Shown here: positions 16,511 to 24,272 of the stretch, piece after piece
Numbering within the stretch: the stretch's first letter is position 1
How the letters are laid out: each line of letters begins with the position of its first letter
NCBI RefSeq assembly: GCF_900184945.1
Contig: NZ_FXYF01000003.1
Location: 186,001-250,000, forward strand
Direction of reading: 5' to 3'
Source of the DNA: Antarctobacter aquimaris
GTDB lineage: Bacteria; Pseudomonadota; Alphaproteobacteria; Rhodobacterales; Rhodobacteraceae
Length of the DNA: 64,000 bases
Made by a program: the position numbers and the translations under genes
The notes under the pieces: model-generated
The model's database searches: none
The model's input: the letters and a program-made list of their open reading frames with translations, nothing else
What the model was told of the DNA's origin: nothing

Positions 16511-17221
16511 TCAGTCTTTCACGAAGGCGTCGATGGCGCGGGCGAGGGCCCCCGGCATCGAGAAGAAGGGCGAATGGCTGCTGGGCAACTCGGCCACCCG
16601 GTCGGGGGCAAAGCGGGCGGCCATCTGCCGCTGGAAGGCGGGCGGGATGGTGCGGTCCTCGGTGCAGAGAATGTAGCTGCGCGGCAGGTCCTGCGATCCG
16701 GCGGTCAGCGCCACCGGGACCGAGGAGGCCGCGACCGCCTGCGGGCAGAGATTGGCCAGAGCGAATTCCACCGTGTCGGGCGGGCAGTCGTGGTAGAAGA
16801 GGTCACGCGCCATCTGGGGGTCGACGGTAAAGCTGAGGCGGTCCTCGGACACGCGCAGGGCGGGAAGCAGCGGCTGAGACGGCGCCTTCATGCGCATCTG
16901 GGCCAGGCTCAGGTCCGGCCAGGGATCGTAGGCGCAGAGGTAGACCAGCCCGGCGATCTGCGTCGGGTCAAGCTCGGCCGCGCGGGTGATCGCGTAGCCG
17001 CCCATGGAATGGCCGACCAGCACGGTGGGGCCGTCCAGCGCCTCGACAATGGCCTGCCCGTAAAGGTCCAGCGTGACATCGTTCACCGGCGTGCGGTCCT
17101 GCCCGTGCGAGGGCAGGTCCAGCGCGCGCACCTGATGTCCCAGCGCCGCCAGCGCGGGCAGAGTGTCGCGCCAGCACCAGGCGCCATGCGCCGCGCCATG
17201 GATCAGCAGCAGGCGCGCCAC
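16511..17221 (-). CDS. Alpha/beta hydrolase, methylesterase/hydroxynitrile-lyase-like
   Basis: Small cytosolic esterase-like protein of 236 residues. It opens LLLIHGAAHGAWCWRD, the pattern of the plant methylesterase (MES) and hydroxynitrile-lyase group; the nucleophile is Ser72 in GHSMGG, the acid probably in CTEDRTIPP and the histidine in PSSHSPFFSMP. The start codon is GTG, 4 bases after the pcaD stop and without a strong ribosome site, so translation is probably coupled. Within this operon it may release a free acid from an aromatic or lactone ester (inference). Confidence 0.85.
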   Translation of the reverse strand: MARLLLIHGAAHGAWCWRDTLPALAALGHQVRALDLPSHGQDRTPVNDVTLDLYGQAIVEALDGPTVLVGHSMGGYAITRAAELDPTQIAGLVYLCAYDPWPDLSLAQMRMKAPSQPLLPALRVSEDRLSFTVDPQMARDLFYHDCPPDTVEFALANLCPQAVAASSVPVALTAGSQDLPRSYILCTEDRTIPPAFQRQMAARFAPDRVAELPSSHSPFFSMPGALARAIDAFVKD

Positions 17222-17225
17222 CGCG

Positions 17226-18014
17226 TCAGGCCGCGCCCTGCGCCCGCAGGAAGGCGGTCAGGATCTCGGCGTATTCGCGCGGCTGCTCCACGCAGGGCAG
17301 GTGGCCGGCGTTGCGGATCAGCCTTTTCTCCGAGCCGGGGACCAGGTCGGCGGTCTCGAACACCAGGTCGGGCGGGGTCGATCCATCTTCGCTGCCGGCA
17401 ATCGCCAGCGTCGGCAGGCGCAACCCGCTGGTCGAGCTGATGAAATCGGTGCCGGCGATCGCCGCGCCGCAGCCGGTCCAGCCCATCGCCGGAGTGCGCA
17501 GGAACATGTTGCGCCAGGCGGGGAACTCGGGGTCGGCCTGGAACGGCTTGGAGAACCAGCGGTCCATCGTCGGGCCGACGACCGCCTCCAGCCCGCCTTC
17601 GTTCACCGCCTTGATGCGGTCGGCCCACATGTCGCGGGTGCCGATCTTGGCCCCGGTGTTCGACAGCACCATGGCGCGCACCAGGTCCAGCCGCTTGGCC
17701 GCGAGGCCCTGCGCGATCAATCCGCCGATCGACAGGCCGATGAAGATGGAATTGCGAAAGCCGGTGTGCTCCATCAGCCGCTCGGTGTCGGTGATCAGCG
17801 CGCCCATGCTGTAGGGGCCCTGCGGGACATCCGACAGCCCGTGCCCGCGCTTGTCAAAGCGCAGGATGCGCAGCCCGGCGGGCAGCAGCGGCAGGATCTT
17901 GTCCCAGAGCCGGAAATCGGTGCCCAGCGAGTTGGCGAAGACGACGGGGGTGCCGTCCTCAGGGCCGGTGACGCTGTAGTGCAGGCCAAGCTCGCCGAAA
18001 TGTGCCATGTGCAT
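17226..18014 (-). CDS. pcaD: 3-oxoadipate enol-lactonase
   Basis: Hydrolyses 3-oxoadipate enol-lactone to 3-oxoadipate in the beta-ketoadipate pathway. The 262-residue alpha/beta hydrolase has FANSLGTDFRLWDKIL, FDKRGHGLSDVP, nucleophile Ser95 in GLSIGG, an aspartate in IAGSEDGSTPP and His in NAGHLPCVEQP, all close to PcaD. The ATG at 18014 has GGAGGG eight bases upstream. It heads an operon with an esterase, a PcaB-like lyase and an exporter; gene spacings are 4-5 bases. Confidence 0.85.
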   Translation of the reverse strand: MHMAHFGELGLHYSVTGPEDGTPVVFANSLGTDFRLWDKILPLLPAGLRILRFDKRGHGLSDVPQGPYSMGALITDTERLMEHTGFRNSIFIGLSIGGLIAQGLAAKRLDLVRAMVLSNTGAKIGTRDMWADRIKAVNEGGLEAVVGPTMDRWFSKPFQADPEFPAWRNMFLRTPAMGWTGCGAAIAGTDFISSTSGLRLPTLAIAGSEDGSTPPDLVFETADLVPGSEKRLIRNAGHLPCVEQPREYAEILTAFLRAQGAA

Positions 18015-18195
18015 GATGTGTCCCTCCGTTGCGGTCGGTTTAGCGCGAAGGGGCAAGAGCAGAAAGGGGGCTTGTCGCCCGCGCGGGGCGGTTCCGTGTC
18101 CGGTGGTCGACTCTGTCGCGAGACACCCTATGGCCGGTCCCCTGTGGGGGCACTCGCCTTTTCCACGAAATTCCAGCCACCAGGAATTGCGATCC

Positions 18196-18925
18196 ATGAT
18201 GGGCCTGCACCTCGGATGTCGACTGGTCTTTGCCCTTGGGCAACCCACGCCGATGATCCTGCTGCTGAACGCCCACTCTTCGCGGGCCGGCGATCTGGAG
18301 CAGCCTGATCGGCTGGTCGCGACGCCCTAGGTCCCGGTCGCAAGCTACCGCGACAGCTTTGGCAACTGGTGTTCGCGCCTGGTGGCGCCTGCTGTCCGGC
18401 TTTGCCTGGAAACGCTTTGGCAAGGGGCCGATGGGCTGGCAGCGCGTGCAGGCGGTCTGCGATTTTGTGCATGGCCACGTGCGCCTTGGCTACGAGCATT
18501 CGCGCGCCACGCGGACGGCGGCCGAAACGCTGGTGGAGAAGGTGGGGGTGTGCCGCGACGACTCGCATCTGGCGATCACCCGGTGGCGCTGCCTTAACAT
18601 CCCGGCGCGCTATTGCACCGGCTATGTCAGCGACATCGGCCAGCCTCAGCCCTGCGCGCCGATGGATTTCGCCGCCTGGATGGAGGTCTGCCTGGGCGGC
18701 CGCTGGTGGAGCTTCGATCCGCGCAACAATGACACGCGCTATGGCCGGGTGCTGATCGCGCAGGGGCGGGACGCCGCCGGCGTGCCGCTGTCGCACAGCT
18801 TCGGGCACGACGCGCTTTCGGACTTCAAGGTCTGGATCGAGCATCTGGCGGATGACGCCGGCGCGCAGGGGCGAGCGCGGGCGCTCAGAACCGGGTGTCC
18901 AGCGGCAGCAGGCCGCCGGTCATGA
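18196..18925 (+). pseudogene. Transglutaminase-like family protein, broken
   Basis: Remains of a transglutaminase-like protein of roughly 270 residues. The N-terminal part reads MGLHLGCRLVFALGQPTPM and on to DLEQPDRLVATP, then hits TAG at 18328; the same frame continues VPVASYRDSFGNWCSRLVAPA. At about 18390 the homology jumps to another frame (LSGFAWKRFG), skipping about 60 family residues. The rest is intact, including the catalytic-Cys motif GVCRD, NIPARYCTGY and WWSFDPRNNDTRYGRVL. So there are at least two lesions: a nonsense codon and a frameshifting deletion. The tail runs into the 3' end of the convergent gene at 18885. It might yield a short C-terminal fragment from 18359, but no good ribosome site supports that. 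Confidence 0.8.
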
Positions 18926-19994
18926 CCTCGAAACGGTAGGTTTCATCGGGGACGCGGGTCAGGTCGGTGTCGCTGATGAAGTCGAAATCGGCGTAGTACC
19001 ACTGCACCTTGACACCGCCAGGTGCGGGTTCGAAGGACATCGCCACCCGGCAGTACATCATCGACCCCGCGCTGAACCACCCGGGCTGGAAATACCCCGG
19101 GCCGGTCACCACGGCGAGCAGGTCGTTGTTGCCGGAGTTCCCGTCGCCGCGATTGCGCACGTAGGCGGTGATCTCGTAGTCCGGGCCGGTCGTGGCCGGG
19201 TCGGTCGCGCGCTCCACGAGGTCGGCAAAGTCGTAGCCTTCGTCGACCATGTGCTGGCGGAAGGTCAGGGTGTGGCTGGCGATGCAGATCTGCTTGATCA
19301 GCGGTTCCAGGACCTCGCGGCGGTCCTGGAGGATCACCTCGGTCTCGATATTGCGGGTCAGTTCGATGTTCATGACCTTCGCCTCGCCAAGGGTCTCGAC
19401 ATAGCGCATCTCGGCCGAGGGGGTGCCCAGCACCAGCGCCAGCAGTTCCTGCGGCAGCGCGGCCCCGTCGGCGGTGACCGCCTTGTAGGAGCGGTCGGCC
19501 AGCAGCTTGGCCACCTGGAGCGCGACCTTGAAGACCTCCGCGTCGGAGGCCGCCGTCGCCGCACCGTCGCGGATGAAGGGCGAATGAAAGCCAAGCCGCG
19601 CGCCCGGTTCCAGCTGGCGGCTGGGGTAGGGGCTGTTGGCGCCAAAGGACTGGCCGAACATGAACAGGATCGCGCAGGAGGACAGGCATTCGTCGCCCGA
19701 CCGCACGCGGGTGCCAAAGAAGAAGGCGGTGTCGCCCCGCTCGGACGCCTGGAGAAAGGCGAGCACCTCACCCAGCGATCCGCCCGGGCTGTTCAGGCAG
19801 ATGCGGGTGTTGAACCCGTCCAGCAACCCGGTGCCGATGGCCTGCGTCAGGTCGCCCGGACCGATGGGGCCTTCGAACAGCACGGCGCAGTCGCCCATGT
19901 CCGCCGGTTGCAGGCGGGTCCATGTCCCGGCCTGCGCCGTCGCGGCGGTCAGCAGAAAGGTGAGGGCGGCGAGGCAGCGCAGAACAGCGGACAT
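18885..19994 (-). CDS. Secreted ClpP-like serine protease-fold protein
   Basis: Exported protein of 369 residues with a signal peptide (1-22, ending TAQAG) and a ClpP/crotonase-like core. RICLNSPGGSLGEVLAF (65-80) is the oxyanion-strand motif, DECLSSCAILFMFG (101-114) holds the probable nucleophile Ser105 or Ser106, and LGFHSPF has His137. A C-terminal domain of about 180 residues has no recognised motif. The ATG at 19994 lies right behind the terminator hairpin of the FKBP gene, which masks most of the leader, and no clean ribosome site is visible. Proteolytic activity is inferred from the fold only. Confidence 0.8.
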   Translation of the reverse strand: MSAVLRCLAALTFLLTAATAQAGTWTRLQPADMGDCAVLFEGPIGPGDLTQAIGTGLLDGFNTRICLNSPGGSLGEVLAFLQASERGDTAFFFGTRVRSGDECLSSCAILFMFGQSFGANSPYPSRQLEPGARLGFHSPFIRDGAATAASDAEVFKVALQVAKLLADRSYKAVTADGAALPQELLALVLGTPSAEMRYVETLGEAKVMNIELTRNIETEVILQDRREVLEPLIKQICIASHTLTFRQHMVDEGYDFADLVERATDPATTGPDYEITAYVRNRGDGNSGNNDLLAVVTGPGYFQPGWFSAGSMMYCRVAMSFEPAPGGVKVQWYYADFDFISDTDLTRVPDETYRFEVMTGGLLPLDTRF

Positions 19995-19999
19995 GAAAA

Positions 20000-20026
20000 G
20001 GGCCTGTCGTTGGAATGGACAGGCCC
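20000..20026 (-). terminator. Rho-independent terminator after the FKBP gene
   Basis: A 9-bp perfect GC-rich stem (GGGCCTGTC / GACAGGCCC) with a 9-base loop is followed on the minus strand by CTTTTC, the usual intrinsic-terminator layout. It ends 5 bases before the start codon of the next gene at 19994. Confidence 0.8.
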
Positions 20027-20067
20027 AGCATGCCGCCCCATGCGGGGGCGGCGCAAGGTCTCTTCGC

Positions 20068-20496
20068 TCAGGCGATCTCGACCAGTTCGATGTCAAAGGT
20101 CAGGTCCTTGCCCGCCAGCGGGTGGTTGGCGTCGATGGTCACGGTTTCCTCGCTCACGTCGACCACGACCACCGGCAGCACCTGGCCGTTGGGGGCCTGC
20201 ACCTGAAGCTGAAGGCCGACCTCGAGCGGGATTTCCGGCGGGATCTCGGCGCGCGGGACGTCCTGGCGGGCTTCGGGGTTGGCCGGGCCATAGGCCTCGT
20301 CCGCCGGGATCTGCACGGTCTTCTTGTCGCCCACGGTCATGCCGGGGATCGCCTTGTCGAGGCCGGGGATGATCTGGCCGGAGCCGACCTCGAATTGCAG
20401 CGGGTCGCGGCCTGCGCTGGAGTCAAAGGTGGTGCCGTCGGCAAGGGTGCCGGTGTAATGAAGACGAACGGTGTCGCCGGATTTGACCTGCGTCAT
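20068..20496 (-). CDS. FKBP-type peptidyl-prolyl cis-trans isomerase, SlyD-like
   Basis: Folding catalyst that isomerises Xaa-Pro bonds, probably cytosolic since no signal peptide is present. The 142 residues show the FKBP core (TVRLHYTGTLADGTTFDSS, QIIPGLDKAIPGM) with an inserted flap domain (about residues 70-115) as in SlyD, but without SlyD's His-rich nickel tail. The ATG at 20496 has AGGA seven bases upstream. It is a single-gene unit with an intrinsic terminator behind it and a divergent dehalogenase gene in front. Confidence 0.92.
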   Translation of the reverse strand: MTQVKSGDTVRLHYTGTLADGTTFDSSAGRDPLQFEVGSGQIIPGLDKAIPGMTVGDKKTVQIPADEAYGPANPEARQDVPRAEIPPEIPLEVGLQLQVQAPNGQVLPVVVVDVSEETVTIDANHPLAGKDLTFDIELVEIA

Positions 20497-20690
20497 GGGG
20501 TATCCTGTCATGTCGGGGAGGGTTGATCTGCGAGGCCGGGTGCGTCCCGGGTACTCAGGCTTGGCCAATAACCTATGCGTCCGGGGCCGGATTTGCAAAC
20601 CGACTTCTGCGGACAATCCGCCCGGATCGGGGTTTTCGCCGCGCGCGGCGCGTGTCAGGGTGGCGCCCGGAGACGGGAAGGAGAGCCGCG

Positions 20691-21368
20691 ATGGCGATCA
20701 AGGTGTGCGTGTTCGATGCCTATGGCACGCTGTTCGACGTGGCCGCCGCGGCCCGCGTGGCGGCCGAGGAGCCGGGGCGCAAAGCGCTGGCGCAGGTCTG
20801 GCCGCAGCTGGCCGCCGACTGGCGCGCCAAGCAGCTGGAATACAGCTGGCTGCGCGCGGTGACGGGCGATTACGTGCCGTTCTGGCAGGTCACCCAGGAC
20901 GGGCTGGACTGGGCGATGGAGCGTGCGGGCCTCGACGACATGGAGCTGCGCGAACGCCTTCTGGCGCTGTATTGGGAGCTGCCCGCCTACCGCGAAGTGC
21001 CTCTGATGCTTGCGAAATTGCGGGCGCATGGGGTGTCGGCGGCGATCCTGTCGAACGGCAGCCGTGACATGCTGGAGGGTGCTGTGGACAGCGCCGGCAT
21101 CGGCGAGTTCCTGGCGGCGGTGCTGTCGGTCGAGCAGGTGGGCATCTTCAAGCCCGCCCGCGCGGTCTATGACCTGGTCGGGCAGGAGTTCGGCTGTACC
21201 CCTGCGGAGGTGCTGTTCGTGTCGTCGAACGGCTGGGACGCGGCGGGGGCTTCGGCCTACGGCTTTGACACGGTCTGGGTGAACCGGGCGGGACTGCCGA
21301 TGGACCGGCTGATGGCGCGCCCGCAGCATGTCCTGAGCGATCTGACATCCATACCGGAGCTTGTGTGA
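20691..21368 (+). CDS. Haloacid dehalogenase, type II
   Basis: HAD-superfamily enzyme that hydrolyses L-2-haloacids, or a relative with another substrate. The 225 residues have nucleophile Asp9 in VFDAYGTLFD, the motif II serine/asparagine in ILSNGS, the lysine in GIFKPAR and the FVSSNGWDAAGA segment that is diagnostic of type II haloacid dehalogenases. An AAGGAG ribosome site precedes the ATG. The stop overlaps the ATG of the next hydrolase (TGATG), so the two form an operon. Confidence 0.9.
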   Translation: MAIKVCVFDAYGTLFDVAAAARVAAEEPGRKALAQVWPQLAADWRAKQLEYSWLRAVTGDYVPFWQVTQDGLDWAMERAGLDDMELRERLLALYWELPAYREVPLMLAKLRAHGVSAAILSNGSRDMLEGAVDSAGIGEFLAAVLSVEQVGIFKPARAVYDLVGQEFGCTPAEVLFVSSNGWDAAGASAYGFDTVWVNRAGLPMDRLMARPQHVLSDLTSIPELV

Positions 21369-22201
21369 TGCCGCGTTTTACCACCTCTGACGGGCTGTCC
21401 CTGTTCTACCGCGACGAGGGCGAGGGGCTGCCGCTGCTCTGCCTCGCGGGGCTGACGCGGGATGGGCGCGATTTCGATTTCGTCGCCCCGCATCTGTCGG
21501 GTAACAGGCTGATAAGGCTTGATTATCGCGGGCGGGGTCAGTCCGACTGGGGCCCGCATGAGACCTACCAGATCCCGGTCGAGGGGCGCGATGCGCTGGA
21601 GCTGCTGGATCACCTGGGGATCGCCAAGGCCGCGGTTCTGGGCACCTCGCGCGGGGGGCTGATTGCCATGGTGCTGGCGGCCTCGGCCAGGGACCGGCTG
21701 CTGGGCGTGGCGCTGAACGACATCGGCCCCGAGATAGCCGACGCCGGGCTGGAGGTGATCAAGGGCTACCTCGGCCGCAAGCCGCCGCAGAAGACGCTGG
21801 CGGAGGTGGCGAAGCGGCGGCAGGAGCTGCTGACAGGGTTCGTGGGCGTGCCCGAGAGCCGCTGGATGGAAGAGGCGGAACGGCTATTTGTCCAAACGGA
21901 CCAAGGGCTTGACCTGACCTATGACCCCAAGCTGCGCGACGCGGTGCTGGGCGGTGACGTGCAGCCCGCGCCGGTGCTCTGGCCGCTGTTCGACGCGCTG
22001 GCGGGGCTGCCTTTGTGTGCCTTGCGGGGTGAGAATTCGGACCTGCTGACGCGCGAATGTTTCGAGGAAATGAAGCGGCGGCGGCCGGACATGGTGGCAG
22101 TGGAGGTCAAGGGGCGGGGGCACATCCCGTTCCTGGACGAACCGGAGTCGCTGGAGGGGCTGCGAAAATGGCTGGGGATGCTGCGCCGGGACGCGCCCTG
22201 A
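21368..22201 (+). CDS. Alpha/beta fold hydrolase
   Basis: Cytosolic alpha/beta hydrolase of 277 residues. Oxyanion region LLCLAGLTRDGRDF, DYRGRGQSDWG, nucleophile Ser94 in GTSRGG, and histidine in GRGHIPFLDEPES are visible; an acid residue is probably in the ALRGENSDLLT segment. The ATG at 21368 shares one base with the dehalogenase stop. Such pairs are common in this bacterial family, but the substrate is not known. Confidence 0.87.
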   Translation: MPRFTTSDGLSLFYRDEGEGLPLLCLAGLTRDGRDFDFVAPHLSGNRLIRLDYRGRGQSDWGPHETYQIPVEGRDALELLDHLGIAKAAVLGTSRGGLIAMVLAASARDRLLGVALNDIGPEIADAGLEVIKGYLGRKPPQKTLAEVAKRRQELLTGFVGVPESRWMEEAERLFVQTDQGLDLTYDPKLRDAVLGGDVQPAPVLWPLFDALAGLPLCALRGENSDLLTRECFEEMKRRRPDMVAVEVKGRGHIPFLDEPESLEGLRKWLGMLRRDAP

Positions 22202-22214
22202 TCCGGTCGGCAAG

Positions 22215-22261
22215 TTGTACAAAAGGTACGTCTTGTACGCGATTTCTGTCGTTTTGTACAA
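22215..22261. promoter_or_regulatory. Cluster of TTGTACAA-type inverted repeats
   Basis: TTGTACAAAA (22215-22224) and TTTTGTACAA (22252-22261) are perfect inverted copies 27 bases apart, with a further CTTGTAC at 22232-22238 between them. The stretch is AT-rich, unlike its surroundings, and sits between two convergent genes where a promoter is not expected. It may be a protein-binding site or mobile-element remnant. Confidence 0.45.
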
Positions 22262-22291
22262 GGCGGCAAGGGTTCGCTAACCTTTGCCGCC
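22262..22291. terminator. Bidirectional hairpin between the hydrolase and truB
   Basis: A 13-bp stem (GGCGGCAAGGGTT / AACCTTTGCCGCC, one G-U pair) closes a 4-base loop between two convergent genes. There is no strong T-run on either side, but position and stability fit a shared terminator. Confidence 0.65.
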
Positions 22292-22300
22292 GCTGCGCCC

Positions 22301-23224
22301 TTACGGGTCCGCCTGATCGTTCAGGTTGAACACCCGCGAGGGGTGCAACTCGCCTGCCTTGTAGCGGCCGACGGCGACGGGCTTGCCCTCGAACGAGGCC
22401 CAGGCCTCGTCGCCATACTCGACGTCTGACGCCAGCACCATGCCGGGGTTGCCGTTGCGCAGGCGGACGGCCCCCTGCGCGGTGCATTTCAATTCCGGCA
22501 GGTCGGCCAGCCCGACCTCGAGCGGCAGCAGGTAGGCGTCCAGGTCCGGCGTGCGGGCCAGCGCGTCGACCTGCTCCAAGGTGATCCCCTGTTCGGCGTC
22601 GAAGGGGCCGGACCAGACGCGGCGCAGGCTGCGGACATGGCCGAGGCAGCCGAGTTTCTGGCCGAGGTCGCGGGCGATGGCGCGGACGTAGCCGCCCTTG
22701 CCGCAGGTCATCTGCAACACCGCGTGGTCGGGGTCGGGGCGGTCGGTCAGCAGCAGTTCCTCGACCCAGAGGGGGCGCGCGGCGATGTCCAGTTCCTCGC
22801 CCTCGCGGGCGAGCTTGTAAGCGCGTTCACCGTCGATCTTGACCGCCGAGAACTGCGGCGGGACCTGCATGATCTCACCGACAAAGCCGTGCAGCGCCTC
22901 CTTGATCTCGTCGTCCGTCGGGCGCAGGTCGGAGGTGGCGATGACCTCGCCTTCGGCGTCGTCGGTGTTGGTCGCCTGGCCGAAACGCACGGTGAACTGG
23001 TAGGCCTTCAGCGCGTCGGTGACGAAAGGCACAGTCTTGGTCGCCTCGCCCAGCGCGACGGCCAGCACGCCGGTGGCCTCGGGGTCGAGCGTCCCGGCAT
23101 GGCCGGCCTTTTTCGCGTCGAACGCCCAGCGGACCTTGTTGACCACGGCGGTCGAAGTGGGGCCGGCGGGTTTGTCGACGATGAGCCAGCCGGAAATGTC
23201 CCGGCCCTTGCGCTTGCGTGCCAT
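22301..23224 (-). CDS. truB: tRNA pseudouridine(55) synthase TruB
   Basis: Makes pseudouridine 55 in the T-loop of most tRNAs. The 307 residues start with [19 protein letters not shown] and contain the catalytic Asp47 in [14 protein letters not shown], then [18 protein letters not shown] and the C-terminal domain with [12 protein letters not shown]. Length is standard. It is usually found near rbfA or rpsO; here it stands between a hydrolase and an oxidoreductase. Confidence 0.97.
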   Translation of the reverse strand: MARKRKGRDISGWLIVDKPAGPTSTAVVNKVRWAFDAKKAGHAGTLDPEATGVLAVALGEATKTVPFVTDALKAYQFTVRFGQATNTDDAEGEVIATSDLRPTDDEIKEALHGFVGEIMQVPPQFSAVKIDGERAYKLAREGEELDIAARPLWVEELLLTDRPDPDHAVLQMTCGKGGYVRAIARDLGQKLGCLGHVRSLRRVWSGPFDAEQGITLEQVDALARTPDLDAYLLPLEVGLADLPELKCTAQGAVRLRNGNPGMVLASDVEYGDEAWASFEGKPVAVGRYKAGELHPSRVFNLNDQADP

Positions 23225-23312
23225 TGGGTGTCCTCATGGATGAGGCGCGGGGGGTAACAAGCGGCACCGGCCCTGTCAATCGCGGGCGGGTGTCGGCGGA
23301 AAGGTGGGCCCG

Positions 23313-24266
23313 GTGAGAGCGGTTGTTCAGGAGCGGTACGGCGGGCCGGAGGGGTTGCGGGTCGGCGATCTGCCGGTGCCGGAGCCGGGGCGCGGACAGG
23401 TCCGGCTGAAAGTGTCGGCCTGCGCGGTGAACCTGTCGGACTGGGAGTACCTGACCGGAAGTCCGTTTTATGCGCGGATGGTCGGCGGGCTGTGGCGGCC
23501 GAAACAGCCGGTGCTGGGGTCCGATATCGTGGGTATCGTTGAGGCGCTGGGCGAAGGCGTCAGCGGCTTTGCCCCGGGCCAGAGGGTGATGGGCGATTTC
23601 GTCATGACGCGCGGCGGATTTGCCGACTGCGTCTGCGTCCCGGCGGGGCATGTGGCCGCCGTGCCCGAGGCCCTGAGCGACGAGATCGCCGCCTGCCTGC
23701 CGCAGGCGGGCGGCATTGCCGTGGCGGGGACCGAAGGCTTGCGGCCCGGAATGCGCCTGCTGATCAACGGCGCGGGCGGCGGATCGGGGACCATGGCGCT
23801 GCAACTGGCCAAGGCCAGGGGCGCGCATGTGACCGTGGTGGACAACGCGGGCAAGGTGGAGTGGCTGCGCGGGCTGGGGGCGGACGCGGCGATGGACTAT
23901 CGGCAGCGCGACTTTACCGAGGTCGGTGAGACCTGGGACAGCATCCTGGACATGGTGGCGACGCGGGGTCCGGCGCGGATCGCCCGCGCGCTGGCACCCG
24001 GCGGGCGCTACCGGGCGGTGGGGGGCGAGGTCAGTGTGCTGTTGGCGCTGGTCTTTGGCGGGCTGGCCTGGCGGCTGCGGGGCAAGTCCATCGGGATGCT
24101 GATGGTGCCCTCGGGGCGTCAGCTGACCGAAACCGTGGCCCGCATGGCCGTCGAAGGGCGGATCGCGCCGCACCTGGAGGCGGTACTGTCGCTGGAGGAT
24201 GTGCCCGAGGCGCTGCGGCGCACCGGGGCGGGCGAGGTCAGGGGCAAGATCGTGATCCGCCCCTGA
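23313..24266 (+). CDS. NAD(P)-dependent zinc-free alcohol dehydrogenase/quinone oxidoreductase family protein
   Basis: Medium-chain reductase of about 317 residues related to NADPH:quinone oxidoreductases. It lacks the catalytic CHxD/GHE and the structural zinc cysteines; the nucleotide-binding loop is LLINGAGGGSGTMALQLAKARGA with the AxxGxxG-like pattern. I place the start at the GTG at 23313 because GGAAAGG lies eight bases before it; an in-frame GTG nine bases upstream is possible. The gene converges on metG with a gap of 6 bases. Confidence 0.87.
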   Translation: MRAVVQERYGGPEGLRVGDLPVPEPGRGQVRLKVSACAVNLSDWEYLTGSPFYARMVGGLWRPKQPVLGSDIVGIVEALGEGVSGFAPGQRVMGDFVMTRGGFADCVCVPAGHVAAVPEALSDEIAACLPQAGGIAVAGTEGLRPGMRLLINGAGGGSGTMALQLAKARGAHVTVVDNAGKVEWLRGLGADAAMDYRQRDFTEVGETWDSILDMVATRGPARIARALAPGGRYRAVGGEVSVLLALVFGGLAWRLRGKSIGMLMVPSGRQLTETVARMAVEGRIAPHLEAVLSLEDVPEALRRTGAGEVRGKIVIRP

Positions 24267-24272
24267 GGGGTG

